DNA of 64,000 bases. Source: Selaginella tamariscina (taxonomy: Eukaryota > Streptophyta > Lycopodiopsida > Selaginellales > Selaginellaceae). The position numbers were made by a program, and so were the translations under genes. The stretch spans positions 1-64,000 of the forward strand of contig PUQB01000015.1 in NCBI GenBank assembly GCA_003024785.1. Reading direction: 5' to 3'. This document shows, piece after piece, positions 48,590 to 59,575 of the stretch (position 1 is the stretch's first letter; every line of letters begins with the position of its first letter). The notes beneath the pieces are model-generated. The model had not been told where the DNA came from. It made no database searches and saw only the letters and a list, made by a program, of their open reading frames with translations.

Positions 48590-51500
48590 TGCTGAAGTAT
48601 AATAGGCATATCAAATTTTGGCCGGAGATGGAGTGTGATATCCGGGTTGTGCATGTAACTTATCTAAGCAGCATAATAGCAAGAACAGCTTTGGCCTCCG
48701 TCATTGCAAAAGTGTGTAAACAAATTTGCCTACAACAAAGTATACATCTACACACAGTGTGTGTATGTGTGTGTGAGAGAAAAGAGGCTGTTCAACAAAC
48801 GTTCACTACAATATAGGGAAACTATACATGTATGTACACACCATTACAGACGTACTAGTTCTCGGTCCCGTTCCAAAAAGAATATATGCCAATGGATGAG
48901 AACACGCTCGTTTGATTCCATTTGCAAATCTAGTCGGTCTAAACTCACAAGCATCACTTCCCCATAACCGATGTATTGCAATTACTGTAAGCATAATGTG
49001 TGTGTGCATGTGTGCGTGTGTGCGTGAGAGAGAGAGAGTCTCTTGTATTTAGAATATCCATTTAACTCTCAATATGTATATATAATATGCTGGAATAATA
49101 GTTTCAAGTCCAATAGGGATCGTGTAGTTTCCGAGTTTATTTTCTGCTTCTGCCTATCAAAGGTTGGGGTGGAAAAAGCCTAGCTGCCCCCATTGGAATT
49201 ATTCCTATAGTCTTCAGTTGGCCGAAGTCCTAAATAAACCAATATAATAAACACATTTTGTGTATGCGCGTGTGTATGAGAGAGAGAGAGCTTTGATATA
49301 ACAGCATGTGTATATACACAGCTGTACACGCACAATACAGTAACTGACAAACACATACACAGATATAGACGTGCACAGTATTATGAATATGCATACCCAT
49401 GCATACACACATTGTGTGTGTGTAAACTTAACTGGATCTCCGTGGAAGAACTCAGAGGCTTCAGCTCGTGCACGTTCTTGCCACATGGGATTCAAAGCCA
49501 GCAGGTAGAATGTCCTTTGTGACTGTGCCATGTCCAGCCAAGATGAAGGTAACAGAATTGTCAAGAACTTCCTCACTGCAAAATAGAATTTCTTAGACAT
49601 CAACACACATGTCACTACATGTATGTATGTTGTATTTATTTATTATCTATTTACATTACAATATTACATATTGTGAGAACTCGGAATATAGAAATGTGTA
49701 TATCCATTAGTTCAGAAACCCTAACTTATATACAAGTGAGTGGTCCAGATTGAATCCAATCCGACGGCTATCAAAATCCACTACGCTAATAATAGTATGT
49801 GCACATGCAGCCGTACACGTGGATCTTACATCATCCCCTCCTCTCGGAAGGGTGTAAGTTGGTTAGGGTTCTCTTGTAGACGGGCCCGGATCTGGAGGAA
49901 CATCAGGAGGAGGCACTGGTGGATCTATAGGCGGCACAACTTGTTCCCGTTGCACAAAATGCTTCAACCGTTGTACATGTACAATCTCCGGAGGATCGGG
50001 TTGAATGTCGTGCCGAACCTCATAAACCTGTGGTCCTACTTGCCGTAACACTCGATACGGTCCTTTCCATTGAGGAAGGAGACTCTTAGCTAAACCACGT
50101 ACCGTAAGCTTGGGAAAACGAACCAACACCAGTTCATCAACCTTGTACTCCGCAGGAGGACGATGATGCGAGTTGTACCGTTGTTGTTGTCCTACTTGTA
50201 CGCGGCCCAAGTGTTCTGCTGACTCCGCACGAACCAATGGAAGGATGCTTGTCAGATACCGATCCCATGACCTAGCATCAGCAGCTCGCGGTAACCGAGA
50301 CGGCAAACCCAACTCCGTTGGCAACACCGGGTCATGACCATACAAAAGCTTATATGGAGAAGTACCAATGGAACTTTGAACTCCAGTGACATAAGCATAT
50401 CGGAGAGACGGCAGATAACCATCCCAATCTGAATGTTGAAAGTTCACATACTTTGCGATCATCCCCTTGAAGGTTCTAACAAGCCGTTCCACTAAACCAT
50501 CTGTCTGAGGATGATAAGCACTTGTGAAAGTGTGGCGTATCCCTAATCGAGATGTCAAAACATGAAATGCCTCAGCCATAAATGCGGGACCATTATCCGA
50601 GAGAATTCGCTCCGGACAAGAATGCTGAAACACGACCCGATTCAGGAGAAACTGACCAACAGCAGAAGCAGTCGCACTAGCAAGAGCACCAACTTCTACC
50701 CAACGAGTTAGGTAATCAGAAGCAATAATAACGTAACTCGTTACCCAGCAGTTGACCGCGGAAAAGGTCCCATCAAATCAAATGCCACCAATTCAAACGG
50801 ACGAGAAACTGCAATTGACTCCAACCGTCCTTCCGAAGCACATGGGGGAGTATTGCGAGCTTGGCACCACACACAACTACGCACATACCGAATCACATCT
50901 CCTCGCAACTCCGGCCAATAGAAAGATCTGCGCAGCTTCTCCATCACCCGACGATGTCCCATGTGCCCGCCAAGAATAGGAGAGTCATGGTAAGCATGGA
51001 GGAAGCGTGGAATGAAGATTGAAGGCACCACCAACCGCAAAGGATCATCTGGATCAGTCCCCACAAAATAAAGAAGGTCATCCTGAAGGCGATACTGTGA
51101 ATGTAAATGCCTGAAAGGCAAGTCATCAGCAAGTGATGCAGGATTCTCAAACCCATCACGAAGCCTTCGAATCCACGGCTCAACCTTTTGAGCTTCCCGA
51201 ACCTCATCCAAAGACGGCAAATCTAACTCTGCATTCTGCGGACACTGAACGTCAAGCACAGCAACTGCTGATGGTACGGAATCTTCATCCAAAAAGTCCA
51301 CTGAAGCTGGAACAACTGGTTCCTCTGGGGCAACAGAAGAGAGAGAAGGTGGAAGAGGAGCCCGAGAAAGAGCATCAGCATCAGCCATGGAACTCCTGGA
51401 CGATGAACAACTTCAAAGTCGTAAATTTGAAGTTTCAAGGCCCACCGAGCAGTACGCCCAATCAAATTCTTTCGCTTCAACAACGAAGTGACTGCTGCAT

Positions 51501-54317
51501 GATCACCTTCCAACAACGTCCGCGAACCATGCAAGTAGGCATGGAGCTTCTCAAAACCCCAAACTGCTGCTAGACACTCCTTTTCAGTTGTGGAGTAATT
51601 CACCTCTGCTGGCTGCAATGTACGGCTGATGTACGCAATGGGATGTCGTTGGCCAGGAACACTGTACTCTCCTGCATCAATACACCCCCGAGGCCGATGT
51701 CAGAAGCATCTACACGCAAGATGAAAGGACGAGTGTAATCCGGGTACGCCAAAACTGGAGGAGTCGTCAACAACTCTTTGAGATCTGCAAATGCCTGCTT
51801 GCAATCCTTAGACCAAACAAAAGAAGTCATTGACGATTTCAACAACGCGCGCAACGGTGCAGTACGATCTGAAAGATGATCCACAAAACGACCCAGATAT
51901 TGTACCTTGCCAAGAAAGCGTTGCACATCATTCACACACTTGGCGTAGGGAACTTCAAAACTGCAACTAGTTTGTCAGGATCGACTTGCAAACCTTCACG
52001 TGAAATGCGATAACCCAGATAAGTGGTGTCCTTTGATCCAAACACACACTTAGATGGCTTCAACTTCAAACCAACTTCCCGCAGTCGATCCAAAACCTTA
52101 CGTACATCACCGACATGCTCCTCCCACGTTCCATCCGAATGGATCAAAACATCATCGATGAAATCGGCAGTCACCTCCGGCATGTCGCAAAGAACCTCAT
52201 CCATCATACGCTGGAAAGTTGCTGGAGCATTGCTCAAACCGAAAGGCATCACCAGGAACTCGTACAGGCCAAATGGTGTCGAAAAGCAGTCTTGGGAATG
52301 TCCATGTCAGCCATCGGAACTTGCCAATATCCAGATGCGAGATCTAACTTGGTGAACCAACGGCTCCGCCCCAGTCGATCCAAAAGGTCTGCAGTATGAG
52401 GAAGTGGGTACACATCTGAGACGGTTACCTCATTTAACGGGCGATAATCAATGCAGAATCGAACGCTCCCATCAGGCTTCGTCACAAGGTGAGGTTCGCA
52501 CGCCCAAGGACTTCGAGACTTCCGGATAACACCCTTCTCCAACATCTCTTTGACATTCGCTCGTAAGATCTTGAGCTCCTTTGGTGATCGACGCCGAACA
52601 GGTACCTTGATTGGCCTAGCTTCTCCAGTTGGAATAGGGTGGCGTGTCGCAATCTTGGCCCCAGATGACAAGTCGAAGTTGAAAAGATCAGCATACTCCT
52701 TCTTGAGTTGATCAACAACTACAGCACGACGATCATCTGATGGATCCAAAGAAGAAAAGGAAGAGCATGAAGGGAAAATGGTTGGAAATAGGGTGAGACA
52801 AAAGTGATGGAAGCAGAGGTGGAAGCAGATGGACGAAGTGGAATAGAAGTAAGAGGAATGGAAGAAAGACGAGGGAGAGTCAAACAAGGGGGAGACTTTT
52901 CAAAGTCACACTTGGCATGATTGCGAGTTAACCAATCCATACCAAGAATAAGGTGAAAAGCTTGACTCGGCACCACCCGCAAAGATTGAAGCTCGAGCTC
53001 ACAATCATCCACACGAACAACAATGTCCACTTCATCCGCGAACAAGCATGAGTATGTCCGTTGCCGTACAGAATGAAGACTGTTCTACCCCAACAACGAA
53101 CTGCACGTCCACGTCCTCGTCCACGGGCCCACCTTGTGCTGGTACACGAGCGGCAACAGCCTCAACCTCCATCGGAGCAGGTCCATCCCCAACATGGAGT
53201 GGAACAAGAGCACGTGAAGGCACAAGTGGGAGAGGTGACGACTCATATCGTTGTGCCAGCCTCAAAGCATCGTCAAGAGTCACTGGAGCTAGTGCATGCA
53301 CAAGCCCCACAAGGTCTTGACGAAGTGCTGGCCACAACATACCTAACTTGATGCGTTCCGACATGTTAGGTTCTGCACGCAGCAAAAGGCTTCGAAAGCG
53401 AACACCAAACTGCATCACCGACTCAGACGGCTCCTGACGAATACGATGCAACTGCTGAAAAGCATCATCACAGTCGTCCGCATGCCCAATGCACGTTTGA
53501 AGATCTCTGGAAGAATATTCCAATCGCCACGAGTTGCAACGTCCAGACCATTGTACCACTGCAACGCCGTCCCTTGAAGACAAGTAGGAAACTCGCGCAA
53601 ACACTGAGCACCGTCCCACGAATGATATGTGGCAACCACAGTGAAGTGGTCAAACCAATGGTACACATCATCTCCAGGATTTCCGCGAAAGAAATCCGGT
53701 CGGACACGGGGGTTTGCAACATGCGTAGGAGGAGTACCCTGGCCTGTGAATGCTGCCATCAACTGAGAATGATTGTTCAATTGCACACGCATGGCATCCA
53801 ACAACTGCATGAGTAACTGCTCCACAGACAAGGATTTGTCTATTGTGGATTCATGGATGAAGAAGAGACAAAATCCACAAGAAAGGAATAGATCTAGACA
53901 ATGGAAAGCTAGACCTAAGAAGACAGAGAAAAAAAGACACAAATCCGAGCACTCCGTAGGGACAATTAGAGGTGCCCCTCGCCTCCACCAATGTGAGAAC
54001 TCGGAATATAGAAATGTGTATATCCATTAGTTCAGAAACCCTAACTTATATACAAGAGCGAGTGGTCCAGATTGAATCCAATCCGACGGCTATCAAATCC
54101 ACTACGCTAATAATAGTATGTGCACATGCAGCCGTACACGTGGATCTTACAATATCGTAATGACTTATGCAAGCTACTACATACCCGCTCAAGTTAGAAC
54201 CTTGGGCATTGAGAAGCAATCAATAAGACGTCCACGATCCTCTAACATGAATCTAAAAAAATAAACAGACAGAAAGATATATAAGATACAATACATATAC
54301 ATATACACACACACACA

Positions 54318-54366
<49 letters not shown>

Positions 54367-54470
54367 TATATATAACACACACCATTATTTGGATTATGTA
54401 AATGAGCTTCGGTATCCATTCTTCATTTCGTTCAACTTCCTTGTACATGTGCTTCTGACATAATCTACAT
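48590..54470 (-). CDS. Cytochrome P450, CYP72-clan-like, interrupted by a gypsy element
   Basis: Heme monooxygenase fragments in minus order. Uncertain upstream exons lie at about 54402-54470 (KHMYKEVERNEEWIPKLIY) and 54190-54250 (DVLLIASQ-like). Then 49433-49575 has the I-helix DNSVTFILAGHGT and, after a frame change, FYLLALNPMWQERARAEASE. 49090-49229 has the K-helix region ARLFPPQPLIGRS and NYTIPIGLETI. 48856-48984 has VIAIHRLWGSDACEFRPTRF, FANGIKRACSH and AYILFGTGPRT. 48590-48733 has FAMTEAKAVLAIMLL and RPKFDMPIILQQ. I-helix, ExxR-region and heme-region order is standard. The heme-ligand Cys after GTGPRT is not present in a simple reading (next residues STS, or a splice at gtacgt). The ETLR-type glutamate is also unclear. 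The 4.5-kb retrotransposon sits inside an intron. The N-terminal third was not found. Confidence 0.75.
49672..49830 (-). repeat. 3' LTR of the gypsy element
   Basis: 159 bp; on the element's strand it begins TGTAAGATCCACG and ends GAGTTCTCACA. Preceded on that strand by a polypurine tract. Confidence 0.92.
49831..49846 (-). other. Polypurine tract of the gypsy element
   Basis: Minus-strand CGAGAGGAGGGGATGA abuts the 3' LTR; this is the expected plus-strand primer site for reverse transcription. Confidence 0.8.
49863..51388 (-). pseudogene. Gypsy integrase region (two frames)
   Basis: The upstream frame (50741-51388) has the HHCC zinc-binding region (GHMGHRRVMEKLRRSFYWPE, then SCVWCQARN) and the start of the catalytic core (AFDLMGPFPRS). 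The downstream frame (49863-50633) continues the core with ILSDNGPAFMAEAFH and FTSAYHPQTDGLVERLVRTF and ends in a proline-rich tail. The break lies at about 50634-50740. Such integrases insert the cDNA copy. Confidence 0.85.
51223..52887 (-). pseudogene. Gypsy reverse transcriptase and RNase H (four frames)
   Basis: Frames 52249-52887, 51932-52252, 51600-51935 and 51223-51618 overlap by only a few bases, as expected of single-base breaks in one ORF. RT landmarks: PDGSVRFCIDYRPLNEVT, KLDLASGYWQVPM, PFGLSNAPATFQRMM and the catalytic ADFIDDVLIHS, where Phe replaces the usual Tyr of YxDD, as in many plant gypsy elements. RNase H landmarks: FILRVDASDIGLGGVLMQ and NYSTTEKECLAAVWGFEKL. Confidence 0.88.
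52719..53045 (-). pseudogene. Gypsy protease region
   Basis: The frame has VPSQAFHLILGMDWLTRNHA, the conserved block at the end of retropepsin-type proteases of plant gypsy elements. The D[ST]G active-site motif is not clearly in this frame; it should lie just upstream, across a frame break. Confidence 0.7.
53032..53942 (-). pseudogene. Gypsy gag region (two frames)
   Basis: Two minus-strand frames (53415-53942 and 53032-53619) carry a retrotransposon gag domain: FFRGNPGDDVYHWFDHF, LQGTALQWYNGLD, then EPSESVMQFGVRFRSLLLRA and DDALRLAQRYES. A CCHC zinc knuckle was not found in the remaining frame. The true start is probably the Met near the SQLMAAFTGQ stretch or slightly upstream. Confidence 0.8.
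53975..53990 (-). other. Candidate primer-binding site
   Basis: One base inside the 5' LTR the minus strand reads TGGTGGAGGCGAGGGG. The TGG start and position fit a tRNA-primer site; the matching tRNA was not identified, and it is not the common initiator-Met site. Confidence 0.6.
53992..54151 (-). repeat. 5' LTR of the gypsy element
   Basis: 160 bp, near-identical to 49672-49830. At about 160 bp these LTRs are unusually short for the superfamily. Confidence 0.92.
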
Positions 54471-54479
54471 CATTATTGG

Positions 54480-56330
54480 ATTATAATATATATATAATAT
54501 ATATAATCCATCAGAAACACGGATGCATGCAATATTTTATGTATATAAATATAACATATGTAGACACATACGAAGAAAAAGAAAGAAAAGAAGAAAAATA
54601 TGAATTACTCAGTATTAAAAGATAATTGCTGTTCAATTAAAATGCTAAAATCTTAATCCTAACCTCCTTTATTATTAAAATCTAATTAACCATTAATTTC
54701 TTATTTTAAAATATTTTATAAAAAGTATTTTAGTGTTAACATATATCAACATCAACATTAATTTAAATATTTTGATGCTTGATGACAACAACTAAAGAGT
54801 AAAAGTATTAGTTTTATAAAAGGACTTAAAGAATCGATACCATAAAGTTTTTAATATTGTGATTGCTTAAAAAATTTAAAATTTATATGATTGAATTTTT
54901 TTCCACACAAAAAAGAGTAGTGTAAGGTAACTAAGTAAAGTTACCTTAATAAGTATAAGGTAATTAAGGTATATATGAAGGTTACTTTAAATATATAAAG
55001 AGGTTAACCATAAAATATTCTCAAAGTTATTAGAGATATTCATGTGATTAATCTTATAATTAGAACAATTTATATTTAACTTAGGACAATGTAAATATAA
55101 TAAAGGATATGTCTTTTTATTATATATATAAACCTTGACTTAAATACAAGAATTATTTTTATTTTCTTTTTGTTCTTTATACATTATTGTTGTATTCAAG
55201 TCAAGGCTTATATATATATAAAAAGACAAGCATATTCTTAACCTACTTGGACTAATTTTATAAAATAGTAATTCTTGGTGTTGATAATACTTATTCCTTT
55301 TCATGAATTTTCATAACACCGTTAGTTTCACATAACAACATATATGAGTCACTTAAAAATTTTAAATTCACAATAAAAAAAGTAAAATATGTATATCCAT
55401 TTTTTTTGTTTGGTCTCAACAAAATAACATCTAATTTTTCTTTATAAATAAATGTAATAATTAGTCATCGATATATATGATAAGTAAAGTTTAATTCAGA
55501 AAGTATAATACAATTGATGACTTACTAAGAAGTTTGGTTTATATATTTACAACTCTCATTCTATATAATAAATGATCTTTATACAAATTCTATTGTCCTA
55601 TGATGGAATTTTTATATTTTATATAACATATCACAAAGTAATAAAATTAATAACACAACACATCATAAAAGGTGGTAAAAATCAATAACTAACATCATTA
55701 TGCACGTTGTAACTAAAATGGGTATGTTTATAGTCCCATTTCTTAATAATTAGCAATTTTAATTATTTAATTAGCATTTTCTAATATTAAAAGATTATTT
55801 TTTAGAATAATATATGTTTAGAGAAATAATATTCTTTAAAATATATGTTTAAGATAGAATATTATTTAGAATATTATATTTTTTTAATTGATCCTTTAAT
55901 AAATTACAGCATTCATGGACCAAAAATTAATAACATTATAAAAGTAGAAGGTATTAAGTTATAATATATTATATTAAAATTATATGGGTTTAATATAAAA
56001 AATATTAAAGAGCATGAGAGGTATATTATATAAATATTTATGTTGTTATTAAAATATTAATATTTAAATATAACATTAATTAAAATTTGTACTAGTAATA
56101 ATTATATATAATATACAAAATCCTATATATCTTTTTATAAATTTTATTATAGTTAAATAAACAATTTGGTACTATTATTAAAGAGTTTATTATAATTATG
56201 AATATTAAATATACTATATTTTATAATTTTGTATTTGTTTTAAGTTTCATAAAACTCTTGCAGTTTGTTAATTGTGACTTTATTAACGCTTCTTTACATT
56301 CACCATATCGAATAGATTTAACATTTATAA
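54480..56330. other. AT-rich DNA without recognised gene
   Basis: Apart from the hairpin described separately and an AC/AT microsatellite just before it (54300-54370), nothing is seen. Missing upstream P450 exons could be expected in this direction but were not found. Confidence 0.65.
55110..55224. repeat. Short hairpin-forming inverted repeat
   Basis: Left arm cttttta-tatatataaacc ttgacttaaatacaa (about 55111-55149) and right arm ttgtattcaagtcaaggctt atatatata...aaaaag (about 55189-55224) are complementary with few mismatches around a loop of about 40 bases. It could be a small MITE. Confidence 0.7.
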
Positions 56331-59260
56331 ACATGCTGGGTCTTTTTAATTGGGAGACCATGTTTTCTTTAGGCATCGATTATATCTTTTGCTCTCTTTC
56401 TCATGTCACCTTTTTTATGGTTTGAACCATGCAACCTTTACCATATTATTTTTTGTGATAACTTCAAGTGTGTCAATAATTTGACCATCCAAATAGGTTG
56501 GTTATATGGCACATCTGGAGTAATGAGTACGATCGTCAGTTTTTAAAAATCCTTATAACAGTTTAAGTTTTTGGTTTCTCTGTCTAATAAAGTGTGGGGT
56601 TTGCACTTCCACATCACTATTGGCTTTTATGTCGTCTGCGCTCATTGATGTCATTTCAATCTCCTCTCGCCACCTTGTTTTAGGCCAAAAAGGGTGTTGT
56701 AATTTTGTACTTGTGACAGTAGGCCCTTCTAACTTTCGAACAACGGTCTCCTAATAGTTGATCACATGCTTATATAGTTCTAAGTAACTAATTGCCTTAT
56801 CAAAATTCTTTAACATCGATTTTTGAACCCATGCCACATATTTTTTGATGCCATCAATAATAACTTTTGTTTCTTGAGTTGGGCACTCAATGGAATAGGG
56901 TCTGGTTGTCCTTCTAGGAGAAGTGGCTTTCTATCTTCTTCACTTTTGAAGAGCATTAAGCCTTCTTTCGGTAACCACTCCCTGCTCTAATGGCCGTAAC
57001 TTGTACTGCATAATAGGTATACCATCTCTTATGAAGAAAAAAAATTGTAGTGGCATAATGTGACCAGTTAAAGAATCGCTCCCTTCTTTAATATACTCCT
57101 TGAGAAACTTTTTGAAGTTTGGCACCTCAATCACAAGCAAAGCACAACTTTTTTTGGAGATGCAATTTTTAAAAAGATCAATTATATGCAGTAAGGTAAG
57201 TGCACTTGTTCTTTTTGTAAAGTTGGAGACCTTGCTGAAGAACGTATTAATATCTTCATAAGTGACCAACTATAAGGAAACTGAGCGTGATTGTCTCAAA
57301 CACACTTTTAGCAATAAGCATTGACAAGTATGTTAGTACATATTTAGAAAATAAAAGTAAGTATGAGCTTGAGAATCCTTAACTAAAATGATTTACATAT
57401 TTTTGTTCTTACATACACAATTATCCATATGTAAAAGCAAATGACGAGGAAGCTTATTTGATGTTAAGGACACATGTACACTATTGAGCTAGATCCCTCC
57501 ACTGAACCAAAACTCTCAACAGGGCCATTTATTTTTTGTGCAGGCTACTGACAATGTCTCAAGTGCAGACGTGTTCATGAAAGCATTATGTAAAGGTTGA
57601 AAGTGTTGTTTCTTCACTTTGGGATCACCCATAGGACTTGTTTGTGAGTGGGCTTCAAGGTTTCTGAAACACATGGCCAACGACCCAATAATGAAATTGA
57701 AGTCGCTAGACCAATGTGGAAGTGAAAAGTGTCCATATGATTCACAACCGTGTCCATGTGTTGTCAATGAAATCGAAAGTTTTATGACATTTCCAAGGCA
57801 CTTTGGTGTTGCAATGAGCTTTGGAATGTTAATCTTTGAATGATTCATCTTGTCGTGGATCAAGCACATGTATTTTGATGGGCGTGACAAAAAGCATGTG
57901 GTGTGCATAGTATTAAGACCGGTAAGTTTGTTTTGCAATCATGTAAGCCTCCATCTTCTTTTGAATAGCAGTGATTTTCACCAAGGTTTTTGCATAAGCC
58001 TTTGCAGCCTTCAATGATGTACAAGTGTTACATTTGGAAAAGTTACATCCTTAAAATGAATATTCCATATGTTGTTAAAGGTACCAGTGCAGATGGAGCC
58101 TCATTAAACTAAGGCACTTGTTCACATGTTCACACAGCTTTAATTGAGTGTAGATTAAAGGAAAACCTTGAGATTTTTCTTGACCCTGCATTTGTGGTTC
58201 GGCATTTGTGAGGCATCTTGTTTGTATTTGCTTCCACAAAAGCCTTGAGTATTTCTATGGCTGCCATAATGTGAGAGCGGGTTTTGATCAGGCGAGTGTT
58301 CCCATGTACTGAGGTGTGCGCTCCATCTAGCCACTCATCCCTCCGGCAGTAGAATGTGGTCTTTGGGATCCCGTATATAGTGTACCAAGCTTTGAAGCAA
58401 ATAGCCACCTTATTAAATATCATGGATGTACTCTGATAACCTGTGTCCAAGGCTATTCCATCAATACACCCAGTTAGTGTAGCATACAAACTCATGCCTT
58501 TGCTTTTGGGTGAGCATAAGAAAGGCATGTTTACATTGGGTAATTTCATTTCGGTTTGCCATCTAACAACACTTTTTCTTGCAGCAATCAATCATAATTA
58601 GCAACGCTTGCTGAAGATGTAGGATCCATCTTAACCATCTTGCTGAACTTGTGGGGCAGATTTGCAACTCATGAATCACCTTTCTTTACTATAGTACCAA
58701 TGCAAGTAACCTCTTCAAATATGGGTTGTCCTTTCATGTTGTTATTATTAAAATCCAACCCTAGATATGTTGAACCATCTCGTCATCTTAATTTAGATGT
58801 TTGCCACCTCACGAGGGATTTAGGATGCAATGTGCCATTAGGTGAAACCTCTGTCATAACTAAACCCACGAAGTAGCCCCTAATTTCTCTTCTGGTACGG
58901 CTTCCATTAGATTTACAACTATGATGATGCCCCTCCCAACTCGATCTCATGAAGAAAAAAAATCACCTCATCCATCACAGTAGGCAAGCCATCATCTAGT
59001 GTACTCATACTACTATTTGTTTGTGACTTTGCATTATCTGTGTCAGCCTTGACTTCATTCACATTCCATAATACAAGAGAACCCTTTTCAAATTCCATTT
59101 CAGGAACCTCAACATGCTTGCAAATGGTGTTCACCCATACGTACACACAAGATCCTTGAGCAATATTATGACATGATACATTATCATCTCGAACTTCCAC
59201 AGTTCCAGTATTAATTATCTCGTTGTTCCGAAGAAGATATAGTTTATCTTAAGTATTAAA
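56331..59260 (-). pseudogene. Unrecognised transposase-like gene relic
   Basis: Long minus-strand frames at 58919-59200, 58130-58591, 57516-57938 and 56940-57269 read like parts of one protein. Phrases include KSVVRWQTEMKLPNVNMPFL, CFKAWYTIYGIPKTTFYCRR, AHTSVHGNTRLIKTRSHIMA, CLIHDKMNHSKINIPKLIAT and SLPHWSSDFNFIIGSLAMC. The IP-TTFY plus HGN pattern followed by a HDKM-x-K block recalls large transposase-like proteins seen in repeats of early plants and some animals, but I cannot name the family. G+C content is higher than in the flanks. Frames change at least four times; no terminal repeats were found. A transposon origin is inference. Confidence 0.4.
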
Positions 59261-59404
59261 TATATTGTCCTACACATAAATAATTGTGTCATTTATGATA
59301 TTTGTTTATGCAATATGCAAAAAAATCTGAATTGAAGATGCTTAATATATATGTGTGTGCAATAATATATAATTATATATAAATATAGATTATCATGCTT
59401 GATT
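59261..59404. other. AT-rich spacer
   Basis: No feature seen between the transposase-like relic and the minisatellite. Confidence 0.6.
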
Positions 59405-59575
59405 AATACAAGTGGTGGTGGGATTAATCCGACGAGGAAGAGTCGGCAGGATCAATCCCGCTCACGACTCTCTTCGACGAGGAAGAGGTCGGCAGGATTA
59501 ATTCCGCCAATGCTTCCTCGTGATGGGGAAGAGATCAGCGATTAATTCCGTCCACAACTCTCATCGGCGGTGTCA
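59405..59575. repeat. Minisatellite, about three units of 55-60 bp
   Basis: Repeated order gacgaggaagag-tcggcagg, at-aat-ccg, cacgactctc. The third unit is shorter. The sequence is GC-richer than its surroundings. Confidence 0.75.

Larger units (their letters stand above)
49672..54151 (-). mobile_element. Compact Ty3/gypsy LTR retrotransposon, 4.48 kb
   Basis: Two direct repeats of 159 and 160 bp (49672-49830 and 53992-54151), TG...CA on the minus strand, flanked by ATAT (49668-49671 and 54152-54155) as a 4-bp target duplication. Domain order on the minus strand is gag, protease, RT, RNase H, integrase, which is the Ty3/gypsy order. No chromodomain was recognised after the integrase. LTRs differ by about one substitution, one 2-base and one 1-base indel, indicating recent insertion, yet the coding region changes frame at least six times. 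It lies inside a P450 intron in the same orientation as that gene. Confidence 0.92.
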
